Position numbers and translations under genes: made by a program. The notes beneath the pieces are model-generated. The model did not search any database and was not told where the DNA came from. It saw nothing but the letters and a program-made list of their open reading frames with translations. From NCBI GenBank assembly GCA_963514095.1, contig OY741285.1, positions 4,287,875 to 4,351,874 of the forward strand: DNA of 64,000 nt, in the 5' to 3' direction. Origin of the DNA: Eutrigla gurnardus (lineage: Eukaryota; Chordata; Actinopteri; Perciformes; Triglidae). Positions 20,161-35,069 of the stretch are shown here, piece by piece (the first letter of the stretch is position 1; each line of letters begins with the position of its first letter).

Positions 20161-21654
20161 TGGATGCCACTGGCAGGTTTGTGAGAAGGAGGAGGATGAG
20201 GAGGGGGATGAGATTCCACCTTATCTTTCACGACAGTTTGTGGATTCTTATCTCTGCTGTCGGAGAGGCATCTGGTTTTTTAACTGATTATATATTTGTC
20301 AACGTTTCTCACCATTTCGAAGCCCCCCGGGGAGATCCGGGATATTGACTTCTATTCCTAATGAATGGAAAGTTGGATTCCAAATTGAGAGTAGATCCTC
20401 CTCTCGTGATACTGTAAACCAGGACTCAACAGTAGTGTGTCAACGACAGGACATCTAACCTACTGGGATCAGAAGCAGAGGAGCTGATTTTCCATTGGTT
20501 GGTTATTAGCCAAAGTGTCATTCCTCCGTCCTCCCAGAGACCAGCGATTCTGGCTGATTTGAAACAAACAATTGACCGAGTTGAAAGGCTTAATATGATT
20601 AAAAAGCGATCAGTGACATCGGTGGCAGGAGCCAGTGTGCGTAATTGGATTACTAATGGAGGGGAACACAAATGAATATCGGTGGGGAGAACAGAGCTCC
20701 CGGACAGACGAGGATGAAGTGTGATTTTTCTATTCTGATGCCGTGAAGCACATTGTGGCGAAGAAAAATAAGCACGATAAATCATGTCACCGTCCCAGAT
20801 GTAAGGAGTCATTACATTTTTCAAAAGAGTCAATTCCAGATAACCTCGTCCCTTTAGAAAGGAATTCCAGGACAATAAGGTCTCATTAATGAGATTATTT
20901 TAACTATTTTCCACAGGAGACGGCCCTTTGTTGTAACCATGGCGACGATGTTAAATGGTCACTTCACATAAATTTAAAAAAAAAAACATATTTATCTCTG
21001 ATAACAGTGAATGGAATTTAAAAAAATTAAATCAGAACCAGTTTCCCCGTTGATCCGGAGTGCTTGAATTGGAATAAAAAAGGTGCCAGTGCCCCGAGCA
21101 AGCAAGCAAGCAGCCTGCCCAGCATGCACAAGCACCCATTGCCTGTTAGAATAATTGATTTGACGCTTCATATTAATAATTCATTACACAAAACACTAAC
21201 TGTAATTAATGTCAGCAAATAATCAGTCAGGCTCTGACCCTTCATGGACAGCTGAGTTTGGAGGCACCAGCCTAAAACACAGCAGCAGCAGCCTCCTCTT
21301 CTCCAGCAGCGTTCTGTCTGCAGCAGACCAAATATTTTGCCCTTCACAGACTGTTTGTACAAGAAAAAGGTCTTTGGCTGGCACTTAAAAAAAGAACCAA
21401 AGCCTGCAAGCAAGCTTTGTTCTGGCAGTCAACTTCAGTCCGCCATTACCTTCACACACTCTTCTCTTTGTAACATCAAATGCACTCTTTTCATTCTTGA
21501 GCCATCGATGTTGTCATGGCGGATATGGATGAGGTCACAAACTGGTGGTCGATCCAACCTACACTTCTGAAGAAGCACTCTGATCGCTTGGAAGTCGACG
21601 AGAAAGTGTTGCTTCTGCAACTTTGAATGCAATTATGACTTTAATGCTTTGCTG

Positions 21655-21800
21655 TCAAGTTGACCTTGAAATGATGAAGCTAACTTTGTTAGCAGCTTCA
21701 GAATCCAAATGGATCCAGATCCAGCAAGGGTGCTTGTGTGTTGATCAGATCCACCCGTTGCTCTTCCACAGTCCAAATATGGTCACTTCCTTCGCAGCTG
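21655..21800. repeat. Dispersed repeat, copy 2 of 3 (AAGCTAACTTTGTTAGCAG family)
   Basis: ATGAAGCTAACTTTGTTAGC, then AATGGATCCAGATCCAGCAA, GATCAGATCCACCCGTTGCT and GTCCAAATATGGTCACTTCC. It is close to the copy at 49605-49730 and related to 15769-15870. Confidence 0.85.
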
Positions 21801-23382
21801 GAAAATTCTAAATGAGATTTATCAATTCTGTGACTTTGTAATTACAGATCTATAAAATACGCTCTGGAATTCAGAAGTGAAATGTGTGTTTGTGTTTATG
21901 CTCATCTCAACTAGGCTATGTCTGCTGTTGTTTCCATTTTTTTCTCTCCAGAAAGTGGAGAACTGTCTCCGCTCCCTCTGATTGGTCGGTGCCCGCAGGC
22001 TCTTATAAATTACAGGCATGTTTCTTAGGCTCGGGCTCGGCGTTCGCTGCCCCCTCTCTGCGACGCAGGCCACATCATTATCCTCACAAGCAACAAAAAT
22101 GCCTCTGCAATCTCGGTGTTGGGAGGAATTTCTCCGTCCGCCTTCTGTCAGCCGGCTCTATCAGGCATCTCTGCAGTCGAGTCGGGGACTTACACCGAAT
22201 GCACAAAAATCCACAAAGAAAATCCCCACTGTTGTTTCTTTTTTCCTGTGATGAGGCAGCGAGGACGAGAACATGTGCAGATGCACCGGGGAGCTGCCTG
22301 ACACCACACAGTGTTTGTGGTGGGAGATCCTGTTATCCAATAAGAAAATGCAGCCTAGTATAGGACGCCTGTTAATTAGTATAGTGACACAGGTAGTGAG
22401 CGCAGACTACAGTGAGGATACAAGTGTCTCTGGCTGCGGTCCCAGAAAGCTATTGATCCTGGATGTTCTGAGTGGGACTGCTTGCTGGATCTCTCGTGTG
22501 CATGTGTTTGTCTGGAAGTGGTCCAGATGGGGAAACGGAGATGACGGCGTAGCGTACGGCGAGGCGGTCTGAAGGCGTTTTTCTATCTCTGGGTCTTTGC
22601 GGCAGCTTCTGATTGCTCATCTGCAGGCATCAGCCTCAAGCAACACTAGATGGCGGTGTGCATTTCCATTAAGGAGCCTACCTTCATGTACATTAATACT
22701 GGGGGAAAAAAATGTACTACTTTTAAAGTCACATACTGATATCAGCATGCAATAATACACCCACACACTGATAAATGCTCCTGTTTAAAATGTTGGTGTT
22801 TCAGCAGCACATTCTCCTGTAGTCTGTCGGGATAAGCTTGCCAGCTTTTTCAGTTCTTACTCACATCAGGCAGCATTCAAATGCATTTCCTCAGGATAGC
22901 GTTCTCGTTGAGGCTCCCAACAATCAACAGAACCTTTTGGCGAGGGCGTGACGGAGCATCTTCGGCTGCTATTACACAGACAGAGGAATGCAGACGAGAG
23001 AGAGTTCGTCGTGCCAAGGTAAGCGAACCATCGATATGCTATTGCCTGGCAACAATGGAATGTGAAAATTGGATTGCAGGACCAGTGATGAGAGTCTCTC
23101 TGTGTGTTTTAATGCGCTCGGCATCGCCACGCTCGTTGGAACGAATACAAATACATACACATTCTGCTTAGTAACAGGCTAATTTATGCCCAAGGTGGCG
23201 GAGGGGTTAGTCGGGTAGGATGGAGCAAGCTTGTCAAAAAATCATGGGTAGGAACGACATACGAAGCACGGGCCTCTGTTGGTAGCCGCTCGACCCCTTC
23301 GCCGACCAGGAGAATGCATTGGATCACTTTCCACGTGTCAATCAAAGCTTGGAAGACAGCAGCCAGGCTTAATGTGATTGTA

Positions 23383-23387
<5 letters not shown>

Positions 23388-23454
<67 letters not shown>
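23388..23454. repeat. (GT)n microsatellite
   Basis: About 67 bp of GT. A (CA)n tract follows 100 bp downstream, so the two runs could pair as an inverted structure. Confidence 0.95.
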
Positions 23455-23457
<3 letters not shown>

Positions 23458-23551
23458 ACAGGCAGGTCGACATGGTCCCGTAGGAGTCCTGATTACATCC
23501 GACCTCTGTCCCCATCTCGCCTCGGAAACCATGTTGACGATGCTGTCACAT

Positions 23552-23553
<2 letters not shown>

Positions 23554-23593
<40 letters not shown>

Positions 23594-23610
23594 GCACACA
23601 CACACACACA

Positions 23611-23647
<37 letters not shown>
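23554..23647. repeat. (CA)n microsatellite with CGCG interruptions
   Basis: A (CA)n run broken twice by CGCG. It lies 100 bp from the (GT)n run at 23388-23454 and in complementary orientation. Confidence 0.95.
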
Positions 23648-23650
<3 letters not shown>

Positions 23651-25777
23651 TTGAGACACTGTTCCCATTTGAGAGATTGGAGAACAACGTCATCAATGTG
23701 GAACCACTCTAAATGTTATTCTCGGCATCTCAAGTAGTTGAGAAATTCAATAAAAAAAACAAAAACAGGGAGGACCCTTTTTTTTTGTCAGAAAAGCGTC
23801 CGCAGGGTGCCGGGGAGTGCTTCATCCCAGTGATTAAAAAAATATATATATTTTTTTAAAAGCGCTCAAAGCCGTTTTTATTAAATGTCTCTAGGACAAC
23901 AATGTATCACCCCTCTGATGCCCTTTGCTTTTATTATCTATTTGAATGAATGTCTATTTGTTTGACGTAGTTTATTTCCACCATGAGCACTAGAGGGTGC
24001 TGCTTCACGCTTTGTATGATGAGCTTGTCGCCGCTCAATCTGATGGTCGATCTGTCGGAGATAACACGTATGGCGATACCACAATCTTTTCGGTCTTTGT
24101 TACGATGGTTTCTATCTGACGGACGCAGCCAAAACAAGCTTCGGTTTCTACGGTGACGTCAGAGCTTTAACATCTAAAGAGGCAGCTATTTTTCTCTGGT
24201 GGAGACCAAATCAGAGCTAAAAGACAGCTGTGTGTGACATTTGAACTGTTTGCTAACATTTTGCCATATTAACTCAAAAGTGAATGTTCAAAACTTGTTT
24301 CTGCTGTGCGCACGTTGCCAAAATTAACTACAAATATAACAGATTTAGTGAACCAGAGTGTAATATCTGTAAGACGTTTGCAGATAGAGACGTACACCTT
24401 CATTGGCAGAAGAGCATTCAACAAGTGGAGCATCAAGTGATGTGAAATTATAAACATAATATACAGCAATGCCTCAAGCTACTGTAATAATAGAGCCTAG
24501 AGATGCCTGTATAGATAGATCTTCCTTCCCTGCGACTGCCAGCAGTTATACGTTAAGGCCAGTTGACCTGAAGTATACTTACATATTATCATAATACAAA
24601 ACGAGGAGTATACGCTGAAGAAATGTAATTCCGTGTGTCGAGCATTCTTCCAGATCAAAGATAGTGAACTTACTTCAAGATGAAAGTCTTTCTTATTTAA
24701 TTATTCACAGTTAAAATCTGAGAAGAGAGAATCTCAAGGATGGGATCCTTTTGAAAATGATAAGAAAAGCTTCAACACAATTGGGACCAAAAAAGAAGAA
24801 CGGCTTCAACACAGGATGCAGTAAACAAACACACAGGCAGTGATGAAGACAGTGATGTGGCCACACGTTTCACCTCTGCCACGTGTTATAGGCAGAGCGA
24901 CGCGGCCACGCCATCTCATTCCACCGCGGCCGACCTCGTGTCACCTCCGCCGAGGTGGGTGTCACCTCATTCAGAAATGAGGCAGATCGCTGGCTGTGTT
25001 CGGCGACAGCCGGGAGCTAACCGGAGGCAGAGGGACGCGAGTGATAAATCCGAAGAGACGTTTTTTGAAACGAGAGGAGAAGGGAGGGGGAAGACAGACA
25101 GATGGTGGAAGGAATGGAGAAGGAGTGAGAGGGGAGGGATGGTGTGAGAGGAAGAGGGAGGGAGGAAGGGTGCAGAGGTGAAGTAGCGCATCGACGCCCT
25201 CTGTCTCATCTCACCACGACTGCAGCCTTGTTCAACCTCAGCACGACGGCAGAAAAGAGGCCCCAGCCATTTATCTGCGTGCCGAACCTGCGGAGACCAG
25301 ATGAGCAAACCCAGTAAACCCTGGTCCCGGGTCAGCTTTCACTCTGAATAGATGAGTTCAGGGGTGGGAGATTGGAAAGGCGGGTCGTCAATCCACAGCC
25401 TGTCATTCTGCCTCAACAAACAATCGAGATCGTTGAGTCACGGGGTTTCTGAATCAGGGGCGTTTCCAGGACCTGAGGCATTGGGGGCTCGGAGCAGACC
25501 TCCTTAGGGGGTCTGGGGGGGAAGAAAATATGATAAACAGACTCTATTTTGATGCTTTTTTATGCACAATGTCACCTTATTTACATATGTGTACTACAAA
25601 AACTGTTGAATTATGAATTGTGATGTTAAAAATATTAGTAGCTGTTAGGTTAGTAATTATTATTATTTTATAAAAACAACTTTCAAATGTATTTATGTTA
25701 ATTACTGATGTTAAGTACAATAAAAACTGGCTCACACACATTCTCAATGACCTCTTGGTCCTTTTTATTATTATTAA

Positions 25778-26080
25778 GTCACAGATTTGCTATTTTATTA
25801 TGATGCTAACAACCAGCATTTATGCTAGCTAATGTCTAATTAATTCATCACAACGCCTCGTTAAGGCCCTTAGGGTGACGGTTGTTGATGGTTATTGTTG
25901 GTTTTATTTATACGAGGCCAAAGTGTCATCCTATGGGTGTTTATGTTTATGGGTCCAGCAGTAGCTTTCACTTGTTGTCATAGCAACGGCAACGTGCTTA
26001 TTTCCTTTATGACCTCTATAACGAACAAGCAAATTTGCGACTGATTTTTCCCTCCTTTTTATCTCTCGGCTCAGTTTTTT
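25778..26080. repeat. Unclassified dispersed repeat, copy A
   Basis: GATGCTAACAACCAGCATTT, then ATGCTAGCTAATG, CATCACAACGCCTCGTTAAG, GGCCAAAGTGTCATCCTATG and TATCTCTCGGCTCA follow the same order as copies B and C at 35070-35822. More diverged than those two. Confidence 0.75.
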
Positions 26081-29000
26081 TCTGCACTTTTTTACATTCC
26101 TATATTTGTCATTGCTAATGATTTCTGTGCTGTGTGCAGTTTACTGATCACATTCACATCATGTAGGACGTGTAGATAAACTGGCTGCTGGGTCACTTTG
26201 GAAATCCATGGCAACAACCTTGCATTTCATCACGTAAGTAGGACATTTTCTTGAGTGGCTTTAAAAGAGCGCATTTAAACAAAATACCAGCATTTAAAGC
26301 GATTTCAATCATTTAAAGTGTATTTTAGAGTAATTTCCACAGAGCTGTAGATACAAACAATTCTATTTCAAGTTATATAAAATATCTATGTTTATATTAT
26401 TTAGATATATTTCTGTCTCCAAGTTAAACTATAAAAGTTGCATGATTTTCCATGATTGCATCTTTAAGAAGCAAAAAAGCAAAAAAACAACCAAAAAACA
26501 CATGCAATGTCAAACTATTGGAGTAAGAATGAGCTGCTTAAGTTCTCCCACACACTCTCAACACATTCCTAATAGTTTCCATCCTTTCATAAGCAACAAT
26601 AAGGACAACAACGTGTCAACTATGTTTATGAGAAGTTAGCGGCGGGAGAGCGGGAGCATGGGAGAGGCAGGGAAACATACCAATTACAGGCATTGATTTA
26701 CTTCCAGGCTTCCTTATGGGTGGCTTAGCTTGCCGGTCAGGTTCCAGGTAATTCAGGGGATTGCATACAATGCCATGTACCTCAGTTATCGCTGCAATCC
26801 CATCTCAGCCTCCATGAAAGCATGCAGTGAGACAGGAATATTAATAAGCAGCAGTGCTGTTCAAAGTCGGGGCCCCGTAGAATCATACATGATCCACAGT
26901 GACACCTCCTCCCTCTTTCTCCTCCTCTTTATTCTCCCAGTGTGTGTGGCGAGGTGAATACCAATAGAAGCATGTTTCTTTTGTACCCCAGGTCTTAGAT
27001 GCTCTCAGATTAAATGCTTATAAACCCTCCATACATGATGGATTCAGTGGCTCACTCTCTAATCATTGTGAAGGACTTTCTCCTCGTCGGACATCTCAAG
27101 AAGAAGAAGAGCCCCTCATTCTGTTTGATGGCTCCTGTTTGGAGCACTATTACACAGTTCTTTTGTTTCAGATGCTGAAGGAAAATCTGAAGGACAAGAG
27201 ACAAAAGAGAGACTTCCATTATGACCCCCTCCTCCTTAAAAGCGATCAAATGCTCCGGCTTTCTCATTTCATCCATCCACGCTTTCACATTCCATCTTCA
27301 TCTTTCAAAATCGTCCTCTCACCTCTTGACTTTCTCCTCTTTTTCCGTCCGTCACCTCCTCCTCCTCCTCCTCCTCCCCCTCCTCCGACACTTCAATCAC
27401 AAGCGTTTGGCTGCCACTGGGATCAAGACACGGCGAGATGTATGAGCAGAGGGGGGGTGAACAAAAAAAATGGATGGCTAATTCAATCAAGTCTATTATT
27501 CCTGAGGCTGTTATCAGCGGCACTGCAAAGGCATTTTGATGCATTGCCTTCATGCTCAGCCCCCCCACTCCCACAGATATCAAAGTTGTTGTGGTCCAGA
27601 CGGGGGGGAGGGAGGGAGGGAGGGAGGGGAGGGAGGGAGACAAGCTTCACAGACTCATCAGAGACCAGAGAGGGCTTGTTTCAGCAGGACGACACACAGC
27701 AGCGAGCCGTTCGCTTTCACCGCCAGGAAGCTTGCTGTCAGGAGCCGAGTGTCAGGTGTCAACTTGGTGCAAACAAGGAGTGAATCACATCAGTCTGTGT
27801 TCAGCAGGCGGCGTCGGACTGATGTAACAGCCTTTTAACGGCACACATAAACATCCCCGTGTCTGTCTTTTCTATTGTCACTGACTGAACTTCAAGAATT
27901 CCTGATGTTTTGCATCATATGTGAAACTCCGAGACGATGCTAAGCTAGGCTAACCACAGCTCTGCACTGAACAATCTTATATTGCCAGTGTGAAATTGAT
28001 TTTCTCATCTCACTCTCAGGAAGAAGGTAATAAAATATAATGGCAATCATTCCTTCCAATGAAGTGATTAAAACACACATAAACATGTATTCTAATTGAT
28101 TTTTTGTGTGCAGAGTGGAATAGAATTAAGCTCAGGGGAACCCAGACAACAATAAGTACAAACAACAAGCCACATTCTATAAGATAACAGCATGTAAACG
28201 ACAGCAGTTGGGAATACATCGACGGCTGCGTAATGTGAAGGAAGAGGCCGTAGGAGTAAATGTGTTTGGACGGGCTGGAGACAGACAGAATGGACAACAA
28301 CGAGTGGAACGTAGACCGATGGCTGAGGGGAAATCAAAAGAAGAACAAGACAGAGATGGGATGTGTGAACGGGAGGCAACGCGCAAGTTCATGAATGATT
28401 TGGAAAAAAGGGAATGATGAAAGAGACGGAGAGAGAGAGAGACAGTAGATAGAATCTCGACAAAATCATTTCCCCTCACATCCAAACTGGGTTTCATTTA
28501 GGCCATTAATCACAGCTAATGGAGAGCTGATCCAGCTAGCCACTTGGAAGGATATATGATTGAAAGTAAAGTAGATTTTTTTCCATGTAAGACGTTGGGA
28601 TTAAAGCCCAAAAACACTCATCTATCAGTGCAGGAACATACAATTCAATTCTTCCTTTTGGAAATTATAATCTTGAAGTATAAGAAAACAAACTCCAAGG
28701 ATAGATAATAAACACATTTTCATTTCAGTTTGGAGTCATATTTTATTAATAAACAAAAAAACTCTTTAAACTTTTAAGTTTTCCCTGAAGAAAACGTCTG
28801 TTTGACCTTCTGATTATGTCACTTCCTCCTCAGGACTCCTCCATCACCAAGGTCAGGAGGTGCTCAGCGTGGGACTCCAGCACTTCTAATAACGGTCACT
28901 TTTTTAGGGAAGCGGGCCTTTCGCATGACCCTGGAGGCCAGGTGGAAAAACACACTAAATTATTCATCAACCCGTCACTGATCCCAGTCAAAACAAAAAT

Positions 29001-32000
29001 AAATATGCAATGAGTCCCATGCAAATGATGACAGGAGTCTTTGCCTGGTCAGGGTCTGGATTCTGCAAAGGCCATGGTGAACAAATCAAAGAATGTGAGC
29101 ACGCCCACCACCTCAGGAGCTCCTTTATACAGAATCAAAGCAGAAAGGCTGTAATTTTTTTGCTCTTTCATCACTCCAGCCCACCGTATGTTATTCTGCA
29201 TCGTGTATGTATAGCTGCAAGAAGACAACCTCTCTGTGAGATATTATCTCTGTGCCAAAAGGTGTGGGCGACCTCCGTGTTGTGACACACAATGGAGTAG
29301 ACATATACAATAGATGTCATATGTGCTGGAGGACCTATAATACAGACTGTGACAAAGATTTTGTTTGTTGGCTTTGCCTTTCTCCTGTCCGGCGTACGTT
29401 GCATTAATAATTCAGCAATTTTCTGTATTTGAGTGCCCTTTATATATTTAAACTGAGGGTATGCCAGCATGTTGTTTGGGAGTGAAAAGTTTGCAGCCCA
29501 TTTTTTTTTTGTGCTGCAATAAGGCTTTTACCATCCTGGAAACGTGACGGTTTGACAGTTTGCTCTGAACAGGGCTTTTGTTGGGATCCATTAGCGCGTT
29601 TTGTACCCTGCAGCTTTTACAGCGAAAAGCCCTCAGCAGGCCCCGCTATGATGCATATCCTACATGCATGCACAGACGTAGGCATATATTCAACACAACA
29701 TACCCAGCTCAGCCCCCACAGCACACAGGCCCAGTCAGTAGGGGGGGAAGGAGGTTCAAATCGGTGATATAGTTACTATGGTAGCAGGTCTGGGCCACAG
29801 CCTAACTGTCTGTTAGTACATTTCTCCATCAGAACACCTTTTACCAGAAGGTGTCAGCAGCTTGTCAGATGCACACAAACTAACACTGACTGATCAAATG
29901 TGTTGCACAGAACTCAGAACGCCGTGCAGCCTACACAGTGTCAGCAGACTGCAGAGTTGTTATTCCTGTCTTGGTGAAGCCATCTGGTAAGCAATGAGAT
30001 ACGGACCAGGTCATGCAGTGATTAGTGCACATTACGCACTGCTCGTCTGATCGTTTACATAGGCTTCTTTGTCATATTTCATCTATGAGCTGGTTGGAAC
30101 GCCCCCCCATTAAAATGACATCATAGACGTCGTCTGTCAATGCAGATACTTGTTTTACCTCGCCAGATTTTTAAAGTATTTATTTGAAAGAAATCTCCAT
30201 CATAAAAAAAACTCCATCATAAAAAAAACATTGCAGGATTACAGGTTATGAATTCATACCCACAATTATCTTGTAAAGGCAGAAATCTACACAAATTCAA
30301 AAATACAATTAAACGTTTCTCCTGTTTAAAGACCAAAGAAAACCAACTTCAGGCTTCATCACACCTTAACATGCTGCTTCTTGGAATTTCTGTCACTTCT
30401 GCAAAGTTTTTACTTATCCCTCTTCACAAAACACCATTTGACATTTTGTAAGAACAAAAGTATATTTCTTGGAGACCAGTACTTTAACCGAGGCAGTTAT
30501 CTGTATGCTTTGTTCCAGGTTGGAATGACTCAGAAATGACCACAAAGGCCCCAGAGATGCGCTGCAAACTCACACCAACAAAGAGAGGCTCTTTAAAGTG
30601 GCTGTGCTGCACTTCCACCCTGCTCTAAGCTGTTAAAGGCTTCCCTATGAGTCACCTGAGCACTTCTATTTATCACTGTCTCGCTGTTCCAGCAGAGCCA
30701 TTCCTCAGCTGGAGACAGGAGGATATGTGCAAAATGTTTTTGAGGCTTGGGAAAGCAGTGTGCTGCTGTTTAACCTCAGCTTGTCCATGTGATGTTTCTG
30801 AGCGGGGAACTTCCCAGCAGGTCAGGCTGCGTTGCTCGACTCTCTTTAGTCCCAACACGCCACTCATCTGCACACGATGTAAGCGGCGAGATGAGATGCA
30901 GGCAGCTTTCATGGCACGATGTAGCAACACTAGCGCTAACACCAGTGGTGTGACTCTAAGGATGGCAATGTGGTCCGCTGTATAATATTTTGGTGGAAGT
31001 ATGTTTTCCATAACATGGAAAGCGACAGAATTCTGTGAAAATATAAATCAATGAACAGCTACTAAATAAAATAAGTTCATATCAAATGGAAAAACATTTT
31101 CCACAAAGATAATAGTTTAATTTATTTCATACTGAGTTCCATTAAATTCCTTTTTATTCACTATTTTTTATTATTTCCTCTCAATCTGATAAACATTGTA
31201 TTTAATTTGTATTAACGTTTTTAAAACTATACAATGTATTAAAAAAATAAACATAAACAACAAAATAAGTAACATGCTTTCTGTAACCTAGATATAGTAC
31301 CAGAATCACAAATTTGGACAACAAACAGACAACATACACGTGAAAGATGCAGGTAAAAACACTGCAGTCAAGTTTATAGAGAGTTTTTTATAGAAACTCT
31401 TTATCTTCAAAAGTTGAGAAGGTAGAAATGGGAGTATATCACTCCTGGAAGGCGACGGCACAATCAAAGAATAACACCCAAGCCTCTCTCCGCTTACCTG
31501 TGAGCGAAACAGGAAGTGCATGTGAAAACTGGAAACACCAATGAGAGGATCAGGATCCAGATGAAAAGGATTCATCCAGTTATCGAGCCGCTGCAGACAA
31601 TCTCTGCTCAGCGATAGGAACGTTCAAAGGAGGAGGACTCCACCAGCATCCCCATCCTGAACCCTGCAGTCTGCCGTCCGCTGCCTCTCCGTCTGCGAGT
31701 TGTATTCGGGCTCGACGACCGTAACAATAGATTTAATTAAAGTGGGAAGAGGATTACTGATGAAACGCTGCAGTTTAGCAGTGACCGTGTGTACAGGCTT
31801 ACTCTGTTTCACTTTGGAAAAATGTGATAGCTTTCAGTGTGGACTCTGCTTACTGCGATGTGGGCAGCCAAGACACTCTTCCCTGTACTGGATGGAATAT
31901 GAGCAATTGTGTGAAGAAAAAAAAGATTGGGTTGGGTTGGGATTCTCCCAATCCAGGATTCAACGTTTTTAGACCTTTAGACTAAGATGAAGACAAGGTG

Positions 32001-32884
32001 CTAAGCTTTTAGCACCTTGAGGGGCAGCCTGACGTCCCTAAAGGTGTGATCACACAGTCTCTGGTTCATACACGTCCATTTCTACACATAGTTTTGTCTC
32101 TGTACTAATAGGAGGTAAAATTGTCGAGATATTTAAACAGGAACACAACTATCTGTATTCAGAGACAGCTCGGGTTTAAATTCTTATTTGAGAATAAACT
32201 CTATTTCCTTCAAACCGACCATTTCCAGTGACGTCTTTTGAACTTTTTGGTCCCTGACCAAGACTCCCTCCAACAATGATGTGGTCCTTAACCTTGTCCC
32301 TCCACAGGATTGTGCTGGACCAAGTAGTGGAGGAAAAACTGTCTTTCTGTTAAAGGTGCTGAGAGCTGAAGTGATGGGTGCCAAAGAGATAAAAGGACAG
32401 TCTGAGCAGACAGAAATGATTATTTCTTTGACACGCTGGGTCGGGCCGGGGCTTGGAAAGAGCTCAGATGTGCCACACTGACAAGACCATTCTGAAGCTT
32501 GGATCAGGGCTTTGAATGCAGTCCTACCTCCATGTAACATCTCTTTCCCCTTCTGCATGCTGGCTTTTTTCTACATGCCCCCACGTCACAGGGAGTCCTT
32601 GGCAACCAAATCACCCCCCCTCCCTCTCTCTCTCTGGTTCATTCATATTTTTCAGTGACCCAGTTTTCCTTGGTTTAGGCAGCATAAAAAGATGAGGGAC
32701 AAAGGCAATTTTCACAGGGCTTAAGGCCTTTTCATATGAAACAAATTGTGCAAACGGTAAAGGGTCACAAAATTGCTGTAATGTAATCACCGGTGCCTTG
32801 TGAATTAAGCCACAGAATATTGTAAGGGCCGATTATGGTAAGCCTGTATTTCTCAGGTATCCCAGCTTACTGTACGCACAGTCA
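26081..32884. other. Gene-poor region, second part
   Basis: No gene is recognised. Mostly AT-rich unique-looking DNA with short purine tracts such as GGGAGGGAGGGA near 27605-27640. The stretch 28450-28560, with a TTAATCACAGCTAATGG core, has the mixed, non-repetitive look of a regulatory element, but there is no comparative evidence here. Confidence 0.5.
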
Positions 32885-33140
32885 CGTTAAAGGTGCATAA
32901 TACGAGATTTGGAGGGTTTTTATTGGCTCTCAACATGCCTACGGCTGAGTCGGCAGCTCGTAGCTAATGATACGACAAACTACGGAAAACGAGCTGACTG
33001 AGCGGACGGTGGGAGCCGGAGGGCGGTGCTATACGTGTGCGATGACGCCGTTGCTCAGTCGTGCAGAGGCGTGCGTGTCGGCGTTATCATTTTTTATGAG
33101 TGTGCTAGTGGGGCACATTCACAAACATGTAATAAAAGCA
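32885..33140. mobile_element. Possible short non-autonomous element
   Basis: It starts GTTAAAGGTGCATAATACGA and differs from its AT-rich surroundings by being CpG-rich over 32950-33090. The TTAAAGG start resembles the end of the element at 41757-42064. No matching right end was found, so the limits are uncertain. Confidence 0.25.
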
Positions 33141-35069
33141 GTTGCAAATTGCAAGCAGTTGCAAGAAGAAAATAGCTGTTTGCCGATATATTAAGGCTCT
33201 GAATGGCATATATTGCCTCCCTCTGGAAAAACAAGGGATCTGCAGTTATTTACTAACTGCTGTAAGGATAAAGTTTACAAATTATTTCAATATCAAAAAT
33301 CGACATCTATGCAAGGACTCTTGGAAAGGAAACCTAGAGGGCCACATGAACACATAATGTACACTCATACTGATCCAAATGCAGTTTTAAAAACTTTGCA
33401 AAGCAGATGGGCCGATTTTAGAATACCGTCGTGCCGATCGTAGATTCACTTGAAGTCACTCCTGAGACCTCGCTTAATGATCTGTGTACCTATTGAAATC
33501 AGCGTGGACGATATTGATGCCGGCCTCTGATAAACTGAGGAGAGCTTGACTTCCAAGTGCAGCGTTTTGGACCCGGTCCAGGTTGAGCTTACTTCACTGG
33601 TGACTTTAGAATGAGGCCCATCTCTCTCTTTTTTCCGTTGGCATGGCCCTGAAACAAAGTGATTATGCCACACATTTCAGCAAATGATTTTGGCACATCA
33701 GCAGATCCCACTGTCTAGCACATATCAATTAGCCGGGGACTGCATGAATGCCTGAAACACTTATGTGGGGAAGAGTGCTGACACCAGCAATGTGGCCGAG
33801 TCATCCTCGCTTGACTCTTAAGTTATGAAAACTCCAGATTTCAACGCAAAGGGTAAAAGGTCCCGATTTAGAGGTCAGTCCACAAATGATTACTAGTTCA
33901 AACGTCCAATGTATTTATCATTAAGAAGAGTAGAGTGTTGTATTGCTCATAACTCAATAATAAATTAAATAAGCAAAGGAAGGAGGGGAGAAAATGGAAA
34001 CAGTAGGACTTAAAGACAGAATACTATCTATCATCTAACTGATATTAAAACCCAACAGCCTTTTTATCCTAACATATCCTTAGCAAAAGGAGCCCTCTCT
34101 ACATAAAGGGCAAAACAGTTCCTCTCACTGGACTGGACATTGACATCCAACTGGCATTTAAATAGGGAGCTGGATAATCCTCCAATAAGGCTGTAATACT
34201 CAGAAATGCTTGGCTGTGCTCGTTCACACTATTGACCTGCCATTTTACTATTTTTGACAACAGCCTAGAGGTGACCAGCTGTTGGGAGCGCCAGCAGTCC
34301 AAAGCACTTTCCTCTTTGGACCTAAACATGTCTTGGGATGATACTTGACATCGGCTGGCTGGACTGGAGGAGGGAGGATGCACACGGGTGAAAGAGAGTG
34401 CTCGTGACAGCAAGAAGAAGGAGGGAAAGTGAAATGAAAACGAAGACAAAAAGAGGTCAGCGGAGAACACAGAGAGCCAGAAGAAGCGATGCTTATACGT
34501 GGATCGTCTGGACAGAAGCAGGACTGTTGGATTGGTAGTTTCATCCTTGAGTCAGAGGCTGATGAAAACAAGCAGCTTGGAAACAAAACACAGGTAGCCC
34601 ACTTTGTTCCTCAGACACTAACATGTTGTTTCAGCCCCTCTTTGCGCCATCGAGGTTGCGAGCCTGCTCTACAAATCGAGAGTTATGAGAGCCTGAAATT
34701 GGTCAGAAATCTCCGAGGCATCGTTGCGCCGGCCATCAGAGTAATAGACTGTCTGGATGCATTATCTGGTTGCATTATCTCTCTCTCTCTCTCTCTGGCT
34801 GTGCCTGGGGCTTGGACCGGATCCCAGAGCAAAGTGATTGAAAACCGAGAGGAATCCAGCAAGAGGCAAGTGAGCTTAACCGGTAATATATGACCAAATA
34901 CACCAGTTTAGAGGAGAGCAGCACAAAGTATTCTCTGTAAGTAGCCGGCGTGCAGGAAGTGGAAGGACTGAGAGGGAAAGTTAAAAAAATGATTTAGGAT
35001 GATGACATGAGGATGAAAAAAAAAAAAAAAAAAGAAACGGAGCCAAGAGAGGTGGGCAATATTCAGAGA

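Larger units (their letters stand above)
15871..25769. other. Gene-poor region, first part
   Basis: No protein gene is supported. It holds an (AC)n run (17975-18048), a SINE-head-like fragment near 19136-19180 (ggcgcggtggaagagcgggt), the purine minisatellite (19645-20160), a dispersed repeat (21655-21800) and two microsatellites (23388-23454, 23554-23647). CTCF-like motifs lie at 16121-16140, 22641-22658 and 23985-24003. Mixed-composition stretches such as 20540-20700 could be conserved non-coding elements, but this cannot be judged from one sequence. Confidence 0.55.

Noticed and set aside
19598..20231. Long minus-strand frames of about 200 codons rich in Ser, Pro, Phe and Leu
   Set aside because: A product of the polypurine minisatellite, with no conserved domain or start context.
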